Notes under the pieces: model-generated | Told to the model about the DNA's origin: nothing | Seen by the model: only the letters and a program-made list of their open reading frames with translations | The model's database searches: none | Program-made: the position numbers and the translations under genes | Shown here: positions 1-6,223 of the stretch, one piece after another | Layout: the number at the start of each line of letters is the position of its first letter | How positions within the stretch are numbered: position 1 is the stretch's first letter | Source: Blastocatellia bacterium | GTDB lineage: Bacteria > Acidobacteriota > Blastocatellia > UBA7656 | Direction: 5' to 3' | NCBI GenBank assembly: GCA_022615215.1 | Contig: JAKEHD010000447.1 | Span: forward strand, 1-13,118 | Length of the DNA stretch: 13,118 nucleotides

Positions 1-95
1 ACCACAGATAACACAGTGGAAGGCAGAGCCTTCTACAAACACAGATAAAATTTCTTCCTTCTATCTATCTGTGAAATCTGTGTAATCAGTGGTTC
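1..95. repeat. CACAGAT-type intergenic repeat, copy 1
   Basis: The left end of the window starts with ACCACAGATAACACAG and ends this block with CTGTG..TGTAATCAGTGGTT, so the outer ends are inverted relative to each other. Positions 58-87 are an exact 30-nt reverse-complement match to 6083-6112, in the spacer between permeases C and B, so this is a recurring element and not chance low complexity. The building unit is CACAGAT plus 2 nt. The middle (about 17-40) has no counterpart in the other copy and looks like an insertion or decay. No coding potential is visible. The element may begin before the window edge. Confidence 0.8.
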
Positions 96-204
96 AAACT
101 TTTGGTCATTTCAAAGACTTAATAACCAAATCGCATGCCATTGCCGGGGCGAGGCTAAATACTGAAATCACACGGTCTGTGTGTTGCTAAAAAACTCATG
201 GTTG

Positions 205-237
205 TTCGGTATTGGGAAAGAAAATCCCGAAACCGAA
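205..237. terminator. Terminator-like stem-loop downstream of the YceI gene
   Basis: Arms TTCGGTATTGGGA (205-217) and TCCCGAAACCGAA (225-237) pair over 13 positions with one mismatch and one G-T pair, leaving a 7-nt A-rich loop. It lies about 75 nt beyond the YceI stop codon on the minus strand. No clear U-tract follows on either strand, so intrinsic termination is uncertain. A smaller hairpin CACAC/GTGTG sits at 169-183. The rest of 96-312 shows nothing I can interpret. A 61-codon open frame at 198-383 has no ribosome binding site and overlaps the YceI gene antisense, so I do not call it. Confidence 0.35.
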
Positions 238-312
238 AAATAGTGATGTCGGGCGAGATAGTGAGCCGTGATTATCGAAGTGCTCTTTGCGCTGTCGATT
301 CGCTTCATCCGG

Positions 313-873
313 TCAACGTGATATATCTTCAGTTCGCCTCACGGCTTGCAGGTGAATCGTTACAGTCACGGTGCGCCCTGTGATCAACCGGCCATAGCTG
401 ACTCCAAAATCACGGCGATCAAGCTTTATCAGCAGAGAATAATAAGCCACCTCTTCTCCTTGCGGAGAACGACTGCGCTCGACCTCTGTGACCTCGAAGG
501 TCATCTCACGGCTCTTTCCCGCAATAGTCAACTCCCCTGTGATCCTGAGAGTATCGCGGTCTCTTCCTTTTTCCACTTTGGTGCTTTGAAAACGAATCTC
601 CGGGTATTGCTCAACATTCAGGAAATCCGCCGAGCAGAGGTGAGCGTCCCGCCGCCTGTTGCCCGTATCGATGCTTTTGGCTTTGATAGAGGCTTCGACA
701 GACGAGCGGCCAAGTTCGTCTTCGTCAAACAGTATGGTCCCGGCAATACCGGTAAAGCGGCCCCTGACGGTGAAAAGGAAGAGATTCCTGACGGCGAATT
801 CGACCGTCGTATGCGCGGAATCGATCTTCCATAAATGATTTGCCTGTTCCCTGGATACTGTTTGCGTTTCCAT
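313..873 (-). CDS. YceI-family protein, cytoplasmic form
   Basis: 186 aa, close to the family's usual length. The sequence shows the YceI pattern: W15-K-I-D18-xx-H21 at the start, then VEFAVRNL, VRGRFTGIAG (36-45), the core SIDTGNRRRDAHL (67-79), and DFLNVEQYPEIRF (83-95), followed by ITGELTIAGK. YceI proteins fold as a lipocalin-like beta barrel that binds polyisoprenoid or other amphiphilic molecules. This copy has no signal peptide, so it should stay in the cytoplasm, unlike the secreted E. coli type. The start is set at ATG 873, which has GAGGAG 7 nt upstream; an upstream in-frame GTG at 888 would place its own start on that Shine-Dalgarno sequence. It is the last gene of the minus-strand cluster, 179 nt after permease A. 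Its link to the permeases is positional only, and its ligand is unknown. Confidence 0.9.
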   Translation of the reverse strand: METQTVSREQANHLWKIDSAHTTVEFAVRNLFLFTVRGRFTGIAGTILFDEDELGRSSVEASIKAKSIDTGNRRRDAHLCSADFLNVEQYPEIRFQSTKVEKGRDRDTLRITGELTIAGKSREMTFEVTEVERSRSPQGEEVAYYSLLIKLDRRDFGVSYGRLITGRTVTVTIHLQAVRRTEDISR

Positions 874-880
874 GTTGTTT

Positions 881-886
881 CTCCTC
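881..886 (-). promoter_or_regulatory. Shine-Dalgarno of the YceI gene
   Basis: GAGGAG on the minus strand, 7 nt before ATG 873. It decides the start: the longer frame from GTG 888 would overlap this site. Confidence 0.75.
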
Positions 887-892
887 ACTCGA

Positions 893-1052
893 CTGACAGC
901 CGTCAGCTATCAGCTATCAGCAAGCCCTCCCTCACGGTCGGGCTACTGAAAAAGATTTCTGTCTGTGTCATCAGTGTAATCTGTGGTTGATCTTCGTTCC
1001 TCTCTCTCTGCGCTGACGGCTGACGGCTGATGGCTGATGGCTGATGGCTGAC
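893..1052. repeat. Composite spacer repeat: inverted 7-nt arrays around a CACAGAT arm
   Basis: The gap between permease A and the YceI gene is almost entirely repeats. On the right (1012-1052) five GCTGAYG heptamers run in tandem up to the permease stop codon. On the left (896-921) about three heptamers of the same unit occur in inverted orientation (GTCAGCT, ATCAGCT). Between them lie a small hairpin AGCCC/GGGCT (923-927 with 940-944) and a single arm of the CACAGAT repeat (about 958-992, ending TGTGGTTGATC, as in the copy at 6141-6155). In an RNA spanning the two genes the heptamer arrays could pair into a long stem. No promoter is recognisable. Confidence 0.75.
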
Positions 1053-3485
1053 TTACTCATATCTGAGCGCCGCCATCGGATCGACACGGGTCGCCCTTCG
1101 CGCAGGAACGTAGCAAGCCATAAGGGCCACGCCCGCAAGCAGCAACGCAATCAAGGTAAAAGTCAAAGGGTCGGTCGCGCTCACGCCGTACAGCAGGCCC
1201 GACATCAATCGTGTCAGAGCGAAGGCTGCTCCCAGACCGATCAGCAATCCTACGAAAGTCAGCACCATTCCCTGCCCGACGATCAATTTCAACACGTCGC
1301 GCGTTTGTGCCCCAAGCGCCATACGAATGCCTATCTCGCGCGTGTGCTGAGTGACTGTGTATGACATCACTCCGTATATTCCTACCGCCGCGAGCGCGAG
1401 CGCAAGCAAGGCGAAGACGGCGAGCAGGAGCATGTTGAATCGCTCGCGCGCGAGCGAGGCAGGCAATATCTGCGACATGGTGCTTATGCCGGAAACCGGC
1501 AGGTCTTTATCGATAGCCCATACCTCACGGCGCACCGCAGGCGTCAGACTCGCTGCATCGGACCTTGTACGCACGACGAGGTCTCGCGGCCCGAATACGG
1601 CGGTCTGGCCGTAGTGTACATATACATGTGGATGCGGTGCTTCGTTCAAAGAGAGGCGCACGTCTTTGACTACTCCAACGACCGTAAGCCATGGATTGGC
1701 CGCTATGCCCATCTTCATACGCTTGCCCACCGCTTCCTCGCCGGGCCACGAGCGACGGGCCATGCTCTCGCTGATAATCACAACTCCGGGCGAGTCCTCT
1801 CTGTCTTGCGCATTGAAGGGACGCCCTTTCAAGACGGGGATGCCCATAGCGCGGAAATAGCCCGGACTGATATTGCGAGGCACCGCCGTGTATATTATCG
1901 GTTTGAGCGGTTGCTCGGTGATAAAAGTCATCGTGGCCAGCCCGCCCGTTATGGCGGTCGTGGTGCCTCGCTGAGGTTTTAGAGGAAGGGTTGTGATGAC
2001 GCCCGCCGCTTCGACTCCCGGCAGGGCTTCGACGCGCTGCAACAATTCGTCGTAGAAAGCGGCGCGGCGTGTGGTATCCGGGTACTTCGAATAGGGCGGG
2101 GCGACTTCCATTGTGAGCAGGTTGCCCGGCTCGAATCCGGGGTCGACCCGGTTCAGGCGAATGAAGCTTTTGATGAGCAATCCCGCTCCGACGAGCAGCA
2201 CGAGCGCAAGCGCAACCTCCGCCACTACGAGCAGACTCCGCAAACGGTCGCGCCCGCCTATCGAGTTATCACGCCCGCCCTCTTTCAATGCCTCGTTGAT
2301 ATTGACCCGTCCGGCTTGCAGAGCAGGCATCAAGCCGAAGAACACGCCCGTCAGCAGCGAAATCGCCAGCGTGAATCCGAGCACTGTGAAATCTATTTCA
2401 ACCGTCCCGATCAAGATCAGATTATTAGGTATGAAAGAGACTAAGAAGGGAATGCCCCATAACGCGAGCAACAGTCCGGCCGCGCCGCCTGAGAACGCAA
2501 GCAGAAGGCTTTCGGTCAGCAACTGACGAATCAACCTGAGCCTTCCTGCGCCGAGGGCGACACGGACGGCCATCTCTTTCTGGCGAGCGGCGGCGCGGGC
2601 GAGCAGCAGATTTGCGACGTTTGCGCAGGCGATCAATAATACGAATCCTGCGGCGGCAAAAAGCAAGAGCAGCGCGGGCCGGGCGTTGCCTGATAATTGT
2701 TCATGCAGAGCGGTGACTCTGCTTCCTATGTATCTGTTCGTATCGGGGTATTGTTCCTGCAAGCGAGCCGATATCGCGTCCATATCGGCCTGCGCCCGGC
2801 TGTGGGTCACACCGGGGTTGAGCCGCGCAATCACCTGAAGGTAATGAGCGGCTACGCGCGAGGCCGAAGTTTTACGGGCCATCACCGTAGGAACCCATAG
2901 GTCTATCTCAGAGGTCGGAAACTGAAACGCGGGCGGCATGACCGCCCCTACAGGCACAGGATAGCCGTTGATCGTGATCGGCTGCCCCAAGATATTGGGG
3001 TCTCCGCCGAAACGCCTCTGCCACAGGCCATAGCTCATGATGACTATGTTCAGGGAGCCGGGTTTGACTTCGCCCGGCTGAAATGTGCTGCCCAGGAATG
3101 GCTGTGCGCCGAGCACTTGAAAAAAGTTGTCAGTGACGGCCAGCCCTTCTATCTTCTCCGGTTCGCCCGCACCTGTCAGATCGACGGGTAGAGTAACGTA
3201 GGATGCCATATCCGCGAAGCTGCGGTTCTGCTCCCGCCAGTCGACGAAGTTGGGAGGCGCGACAGTGTTGTTCTCTCCTGAGGGCAAAATCTTCTCCCAC
3301 ACCATCACAAGCCGGTCAGGGTCCGGGTAAGGCAGCGGTTCGAGCAGCACCGTGTTTATGACGCTGAAGATGGCCGTGTTCGCCCCTATCCCCAAGGCCA
3401 GAGTCAGTATGATAACTATGGTGAAGACGGGCTTCTTGAGAAGCAGCCTCACACCGTAGCGCAGGTCGTGCAAAAGTGTTTGCAT
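1053..3485 (-). CDS. ADOP-family ABC transporter permease A (MacB/FtsX type)
   Basis: 810 aa, full length for the acidobacterial duplicated orphan permease family. N-terminal hallmark DLRYGVRLL (7-15) and ALGIGANTAIFSV (30-42); C-terminal hallmark RRATRVDPMAALRYE. Domains: TM1 about 20-47; first MacB-type extracytoplasmic domain about 50-260; TM2-4 about 269-390 (first FtsX domain, ACANVANLLLARA at 286-298); TM5 about 415-440; second extracytoplasmic domain to about 680; TM6-8 about 683-793 (second FtsX domain). Coupling-helix motifs are kept in both halves (KEMAVRVALGAG about 303-314, REIGIRMALGAQ about 716-727), so it probably docks an ATPase in trans; none is encoded here. Known MacB relatives transmit force across the membrane and do not form a channel. 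The substrate cannot be told. GGAGG lies 4 nt before ATG 3485. It is closest to permease B, including a 38-nt identical DNA stretch. Confidence 0.9.
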   Translation of the reverse strand: MQTLLHDLRYGVRLLLKKPVFTIVIILTLALGIGANTAIFSVINTVLLEPLPYPDPDRLVMVWEKILPSGENNTVAPPNFVDWREQNRSFADMASYVTLPVDLTGAGEPEKIEGLAVTDNFFQVLGAQPFLGSTFQPGEVKPGSLNIVIMSYGLWQRRFGGDPNILGQPITINGYPVPVGAVMPPAFQFPTSEIDLWVPTVMARKTSASRVAAHYLQVIARLNPGVTHSRAQADMDAISARLQEQYPDTNRYIGSRVTALHEQLSGNARPALLLLFAAAGFVLLIACANVANLLLARAAARQKEMAVRVALGAGRLRLIRQLLTESLLLAFSGGAAGLLLALWGIPFLVSFIPNNLILIGTVEIDFTVLGFTLAISLLTGVFFGLMPALQAGRVNINEALKEGGRDNSIGGRDRLRSLLVVAEVALALVLLVGAGLLIKSFIRLNRVDPGFEPGNLLTMEVAPPYSKYPDTTRRAAFYDELLQRVEALPGVEAAGVITTLPLKPQRGTTTAITGGLATMTFITEQPLKPIIYTAVPRNISPGYFRAMGIPVLKGRPFNAQDREDSPGVVIISESMARRSWPGEEAVGKRMKMGIAANPWLTVVGVVKDVRLSLNEAPHPHVYVHYGQTAVFGPRDLVVRTRSDAASLTPAVRREVWAIDKDLPVSGISTMSQILPASLARERFNMLLLAVFALLALALAAVGIYGVMSYTVTQHTREIGIRMALGAQTRDVLKLIVGQGMVLTFVGLLIGLGAAFALTRLMSGLLYGVSATDPLTFTLIALLLAGVALMACYVPARRATRVDPMAALRYE

Positions 3486-3526
3486 AATTCCTCCGTTGGA
3501 ACCGACGCGGCGAGTGGGAGACGGTT

Positions 3527-3542
3527 GACTCGACTACGAGTC
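3527..3542. other. 16-nt ACTA-loop hairpin in the permease B-A spacer
   Basis: GACTCG-ACTA-CGAGTC is a perfect 6-bp stem with a 4-nt loop, 41 nt upstream of the permease A start. The spacer between permeases C and B contains a hairpin of identical size, loop and closing pair with a different but still fully paired stem (6191-6206). No U-tract follows, so it does not look like a simple intrinsic terminator. It could instead affect mRNA processing or stability. Confidence 0.55.
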
Positions 3543-3609
3543 GGAGACGCGGCGAGGGAACTTCTTCTCCGCGTCCCCGTGTCTCCGTGTCTCCGTGTCT
3601 CCGCGTCTC
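3543..3609. repeat. 8-nt tandem array with inverted partner, overlapping the permease B stop codon
   Basis: Five 8-nt units run from 3571 to 3610: GCGTCCCC, three exact GTGTCTCC and GCGTCTCA; the last reaches into the permease B stop codon (3608-3610). The opposite orientation occurs at 3543-3552 (GGAGACGCGG). Its GACGCGG pairs perfectly with CCGCGTC at 3569-3575, and its GAGACGCGG with CCGCGTCTC at 3601-3609. The spacer RNA therefore has two alternative stems sharing one left arm. Confidence 0.75.
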
Positions 3610-6028
3610 ATTCATAGCGTAGCGCCACCATAGGATCTACGCGAGTCGCCCTTCGCGCGGGCACATAACAGGCCACGAGCGCCACCATCACGAGCAGCGC
3701 CGATACGCCTGCAAAAGTCAGCGGGTCTGTCGTCGTCACTCCGTAAAGCAGGCTCTCCATCAGACGTGTCAGCAGGAATGCCCCGGCAAGTCCCAGGCCC
3801 ACTCCGACAAGGGCGAGCACCATTCCCTGTCCGACGATCAGTTTCAACACATCGCTTCTTTGCGCGCCAAGCGCCATGCGAAGACCTATCTCGCGCGTGT
3901 GCTGAGTGACTGTGTATGACATAACGCTGTAGATGCCTACGACTGACAGTATGATCGCCACGGCTGCGAATATCGTGAGCAGCAGCGTGTTGAAGCGATG
4001 ATCGGAGACTGAGACTGCGATCACTTCTTCCATTTTTTGCACATTGTAAACAGGCTGGGCCGGGTCCAGGGCCTGTATTTCGCTGCGGATTGTGTTGGTC
4101 AATTTCTCCGGGTCGGACGCGGAGCGGACGACGAGGCTCATGGTAAGTCGCGGAGTCTGTGTGTGAGAGAAATAGATTTCCGGTCTCACAGACTCGGTCA
4201 GGCCCGATTGCCTGACATCCCCGACCACGCCCGCAATCGTCAGCCAATCGCTGTCTCCAAGGGGACGCAATCGGTTGCCTGCCGCGTCCTGATCGGGGAA
4301 GTGTTGCCGCGCGAGAGTTTGATTGATGATGATGACGGGAGTCGATTGCTCGCTGTCGCGGCTGTCGAATTCGCGCCCCGCGATCAATGGGATGCCCATC
4401 GCGCGAAAGTAATCCGGGCTGACCGTTCGCCACTCGGCCAGAGGAGCCTTGCCGGGAGGATATGGTCCCTGCCCTTCTATCTCTATGTCTCCGTTGTAGC
4501 CCCAGCTTTGCAGCGGCAACATATTAATCATGCCTGCCGCCTCGACGCCGGGCAGAGCCGATACGCGCTCACAGACCAGATCGTAAAAAGGGATTGTAGA
4601 CTGCGGGTCGGGGTATTTCGCCTCCGACAGCGAGAGCCTCATCGTCAGGACGTTTTCGGGACGAAGCCCCGTGTCCATCTGCTGTAAATAGAAGAAGCTC
4701 TTAATCAACAATCCGGCCCCGACGAGCAGCATAAGCGCGAGGCCGACCTCGGCCACGACGAGCAGGCTGCGCATTCGATTGCGCCGGGGACCGGTCCCTG
4801 AACTTCCGCCTTCTTTCAAAGCCTCCTGCACGTCCAGCTTCGAGACCTGGAACGCGGGGACCAGCCCGAAGCCTATCCCTGTGAGCAGTGATAGCAGCGA
4901 TGTGAAGGCTATGACTCGTCCGTCAAGCCCGACCTCGTTCGCGCGCGGGAGCGAGTTTGCGGCCAGAGCTATGAGCGCATCGATGCCCCAGGCAGCCATA
5001 AGCAATCCGAGCGCCCCGCCCGCGACCGCAAGCAAGAGGCTCTCGGTCAGAAATTGCCGGATGAGCCGAATGCGCCCCGCGCCGATTGCGGTGCGAATGG
5101 CTATCTCCTTGCGACGAGCCGAGGCCCTCGCAAGCAGAAGGTTGGCGACATTTGCACAGGCGATCAGCAATACGAATCCGACCGCGCCAAGCAGTACGAG
5201 CAAAGCGGGCCGCGCATTTCGCACAGTCTCTTCATGTAGAGGGATGAGAATGATCCCGCGTTCGGCTTGCGCATCCGGGTACTGCTCTTCGAGGCGGCGC
5301 GCGATCACGCTCATCTGTTCCTGCGCCTGTTCCAGGGCCACGCCCGGCTTCAGGCGGCCCAGCGCGAAAAGGGAGTGGCTCCCCCGACTTGCAAGTTGAG
5401 CGGGCGTAAAGACCAGGGGCACCCATAGTCCTGTGTTACGGAATGGAAATCGGAAGCCGGGCGGCATTACCCCTATGACCGTGAAGTTCTCGCCGTTGAG
5501 CGGAATGTCGCGGTTGATTATATCGGGGTCAGCGCCGAAGTTTTGCCGCCAGAGATGATCGCTGAGTATGACCACGCGAGAGCGGCCCGGCTGGTCTTCT
5601 CCATCGAGAAAGGCGCGGCCCGATCGGGGCGGGACGCCGAGCAGATCGAAGAAATTCGAAGAGACCGTTGCGCCGAAAACCCTTTCGGGATGCTCCTCGC
5701 CTTGAAGATTGAAGCTCCCGGACTGATAAGCCGCGATGTCTGTGAAAACATCATTCTGCTCGCGCCAGTCCTTGAGATTGGGGACGGAAGCCGTGCCCTG
5801 CCCGCGAGCAGACCCGAGCCCGCCTGCGACGAATGTCTCCCATATTTTGACGAGGCGTTCGGGTTCCTCAAGAGGCAGGGGGCGGAGAAGGACCGCATTC
5901 ACCACGCTGAAGATCGCGCTGTTGGCTCCTATTCCGAGCGCGAGGGTGAGAATCGCAACAAGAGTGAAAGCGGGTTGCTTGATGAGCATCCGCGCGCCGT
6001 AGCGCAGGTCTTGCCATAAATTGTTCAT
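3608..6028 (-). CDS. ADOP-family ABC transporter permease B (MacB/FtsX type)
   Basis: 806 aa with the same plan as permease A: DLRYGARML (7-15), ALGIGANSAIFSV (30-42), TM1 about 20-46, first MacB-type extracytoplasmic domain about 50-265, TM2-4 about 274-395 with ACANVANLLLARA near 291, TM5 about 420-445, second extracytoplasmic domain to about 675, TM6-8 about 680-790, ending RRATRVDPMVALRYE. Both coupling-helix motifs are intact (KEIAIRTAIGAG near 307, REIGLRMALGAQ near 712), which argues for a functional membrane half needing a separate ATPase. Compared with permease C it has a longer Gly-rich loop (about residues 68-80) after TM1. Start at ATG 6028, with AAGGA 9 nt upstream. The preceding 195-nt spacer contains a long inverted repeat that could separate its expression from permease C. 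The substrate is unknown. Confidence 0.9.
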   Translation of the reverse strand: MNNLWQDLRYGARMLIKQPAFTLVAILTLALGIGANSAIFSVVNAVLLRPLPLEEPERLVKIWETFVAGGLGSARGQGTASVPNLKDWREQNDVFTDIAAYQSGSFNLQGEEHPERVFGATVSSNFFDLLGVPPRSGRAFLDGEDQPGRSRVVILSDHLWRQNFGADPDIINRDIPLNGENFTVIGVMPPGFRFPFRNTGLWVPLVFTPAQLASRGSHSLFALGRLKPGVALEQAQEQMSVIARRLEEQYPDAQAERGIILIPLHEETVRNARPALLVLLGAVGFVLLIACANVANLLLARASARRKEIAIRTAIGAGRIRLIRQFLTESLLLAVAGGALGLLMAAWGIDALIALAANSLPRANEVGLDGRVIAFTSLLSLLTGIGFGLVPAFQVSKLDVQEALKEGGSSGTGPRRNRMRSLLVVAEVGLALMLLVGAGLLIKSFFYLQQMDTGLRPENVLTMRLSLSEAKYPDPQSTIPFYDLVCERVSALPGVEAAGMINMLPLQSWGYNGDIEIEGQGPYPPGKAPLAEWRTVSPDYFRAMGIPLIAGREFDSRDSEQSTPVIIINQTLARQHFPDQDAAGNRLRPLGDSDWLTIAGVVGDVRQSGLTESVRPEIYFSHTQTPRLTMSLVVRSASDPEKLTNTIRSEIQALDPAQPVYNVQKMEEVIAVSVSDHRFNTLLLTIFAAVAIILSVVGIYSVMSYTVTQHTREIGLRMALGAQRSDVLKLIVGQGMVLALVGVGLGLAGAFLLTRLMESLLYGVTTTDPLTFAGVSALLVMVALVACYVPARRATRVDPMVALRYE

Positions 6029-6053
6029 AGTCCGGTGTCCTTATCTGTCCGTG

Positions 6054-6177
6054 GTCCGTTGTCCGTTCGTTTTTTAACCACAGATTACACAGATTTCACA
6101 GATAGATAGAAGAGAGAGAGTTTTATCTGTGTTATCTGTGTCATCTGTGGTTGATCCTCCGATCCCTGACAACGGAC
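6054..6177. repeat. Nested inverted repeat, CACAGAT-type copy 2, between permeases C and B
   Basis: The inner arms 6076-6103 and 6125-6152 are 28-nt reverse complements matching at 25 of 28 positions. Each arm contains three CACAGAT units spaced 2 nt apart (9-nt period), and the loop is the AG-rich 6104-6124. Outside lies a second inverted pair, GTCCGTTGT (6054-6062) and ACAACGGAC (6169-6177). Positions 6083-6112 match 58-87 exactly in reverse complement. In a transcript running from permease C to B this would fold into a strong stem-loop, a possible site of attenuation, processing or RNA protection. No transposase, clear target-site duplication or coding frame is visible. Confidence 0.85.
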
Positions 6178-6190
6178 GAAAGCGTACATA

Positions 6191-6206
6191 GGAGCGACTA
6201 CGCTCC
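6191..6206. other. 16-nt ACTA-loop hairpin after the permease C stop codon
   Basis: GGAGCG-ACTA-CGCTCC is a perfect 6-bp stem with a 4-nt loop, 17 nt beyond the stop codon of permease C on the minus strand. It shares length, loop and closing C-G/G-C context with 3527-3542, but the outer four stem pairs differ in part and remain paired. No U-tract is present. Confidence 0.55.
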
Positions 6207-6223
6207 GCTGCCGGACGAATGTT

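Noticed and set aside
346..834. 162-codon plus-strand open frame opposite the YceI gene
   Set aside because: It is an antisense shadow of a clear YceI-family gene, with no ribosome binding site and no recognisable protein pattern.
893..1052. CRISPR-like array
   Set aside because: The units are only 7 nt, contiguous and without unique spacers; these are simple tandem and inverted repeats.
4037..5399. Long plus-strand open frames (216 and 206 codons) opposite permease B
   Set aside because: GC-rich coding DNA often leaves antisense frames open. The translations are Arg/Ser/Pro-rich and match no family, while the minus strand encodes a full-length permease.
1..6177. Insertion sequence or transposon carrying the permeases between the two CACAGAT copies
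   Set aside because: No transposase or integrase is encoded, the copies are short and differ internally, and a third arm lies within the interval. Dispersed spacer repeats fit better than element ends.
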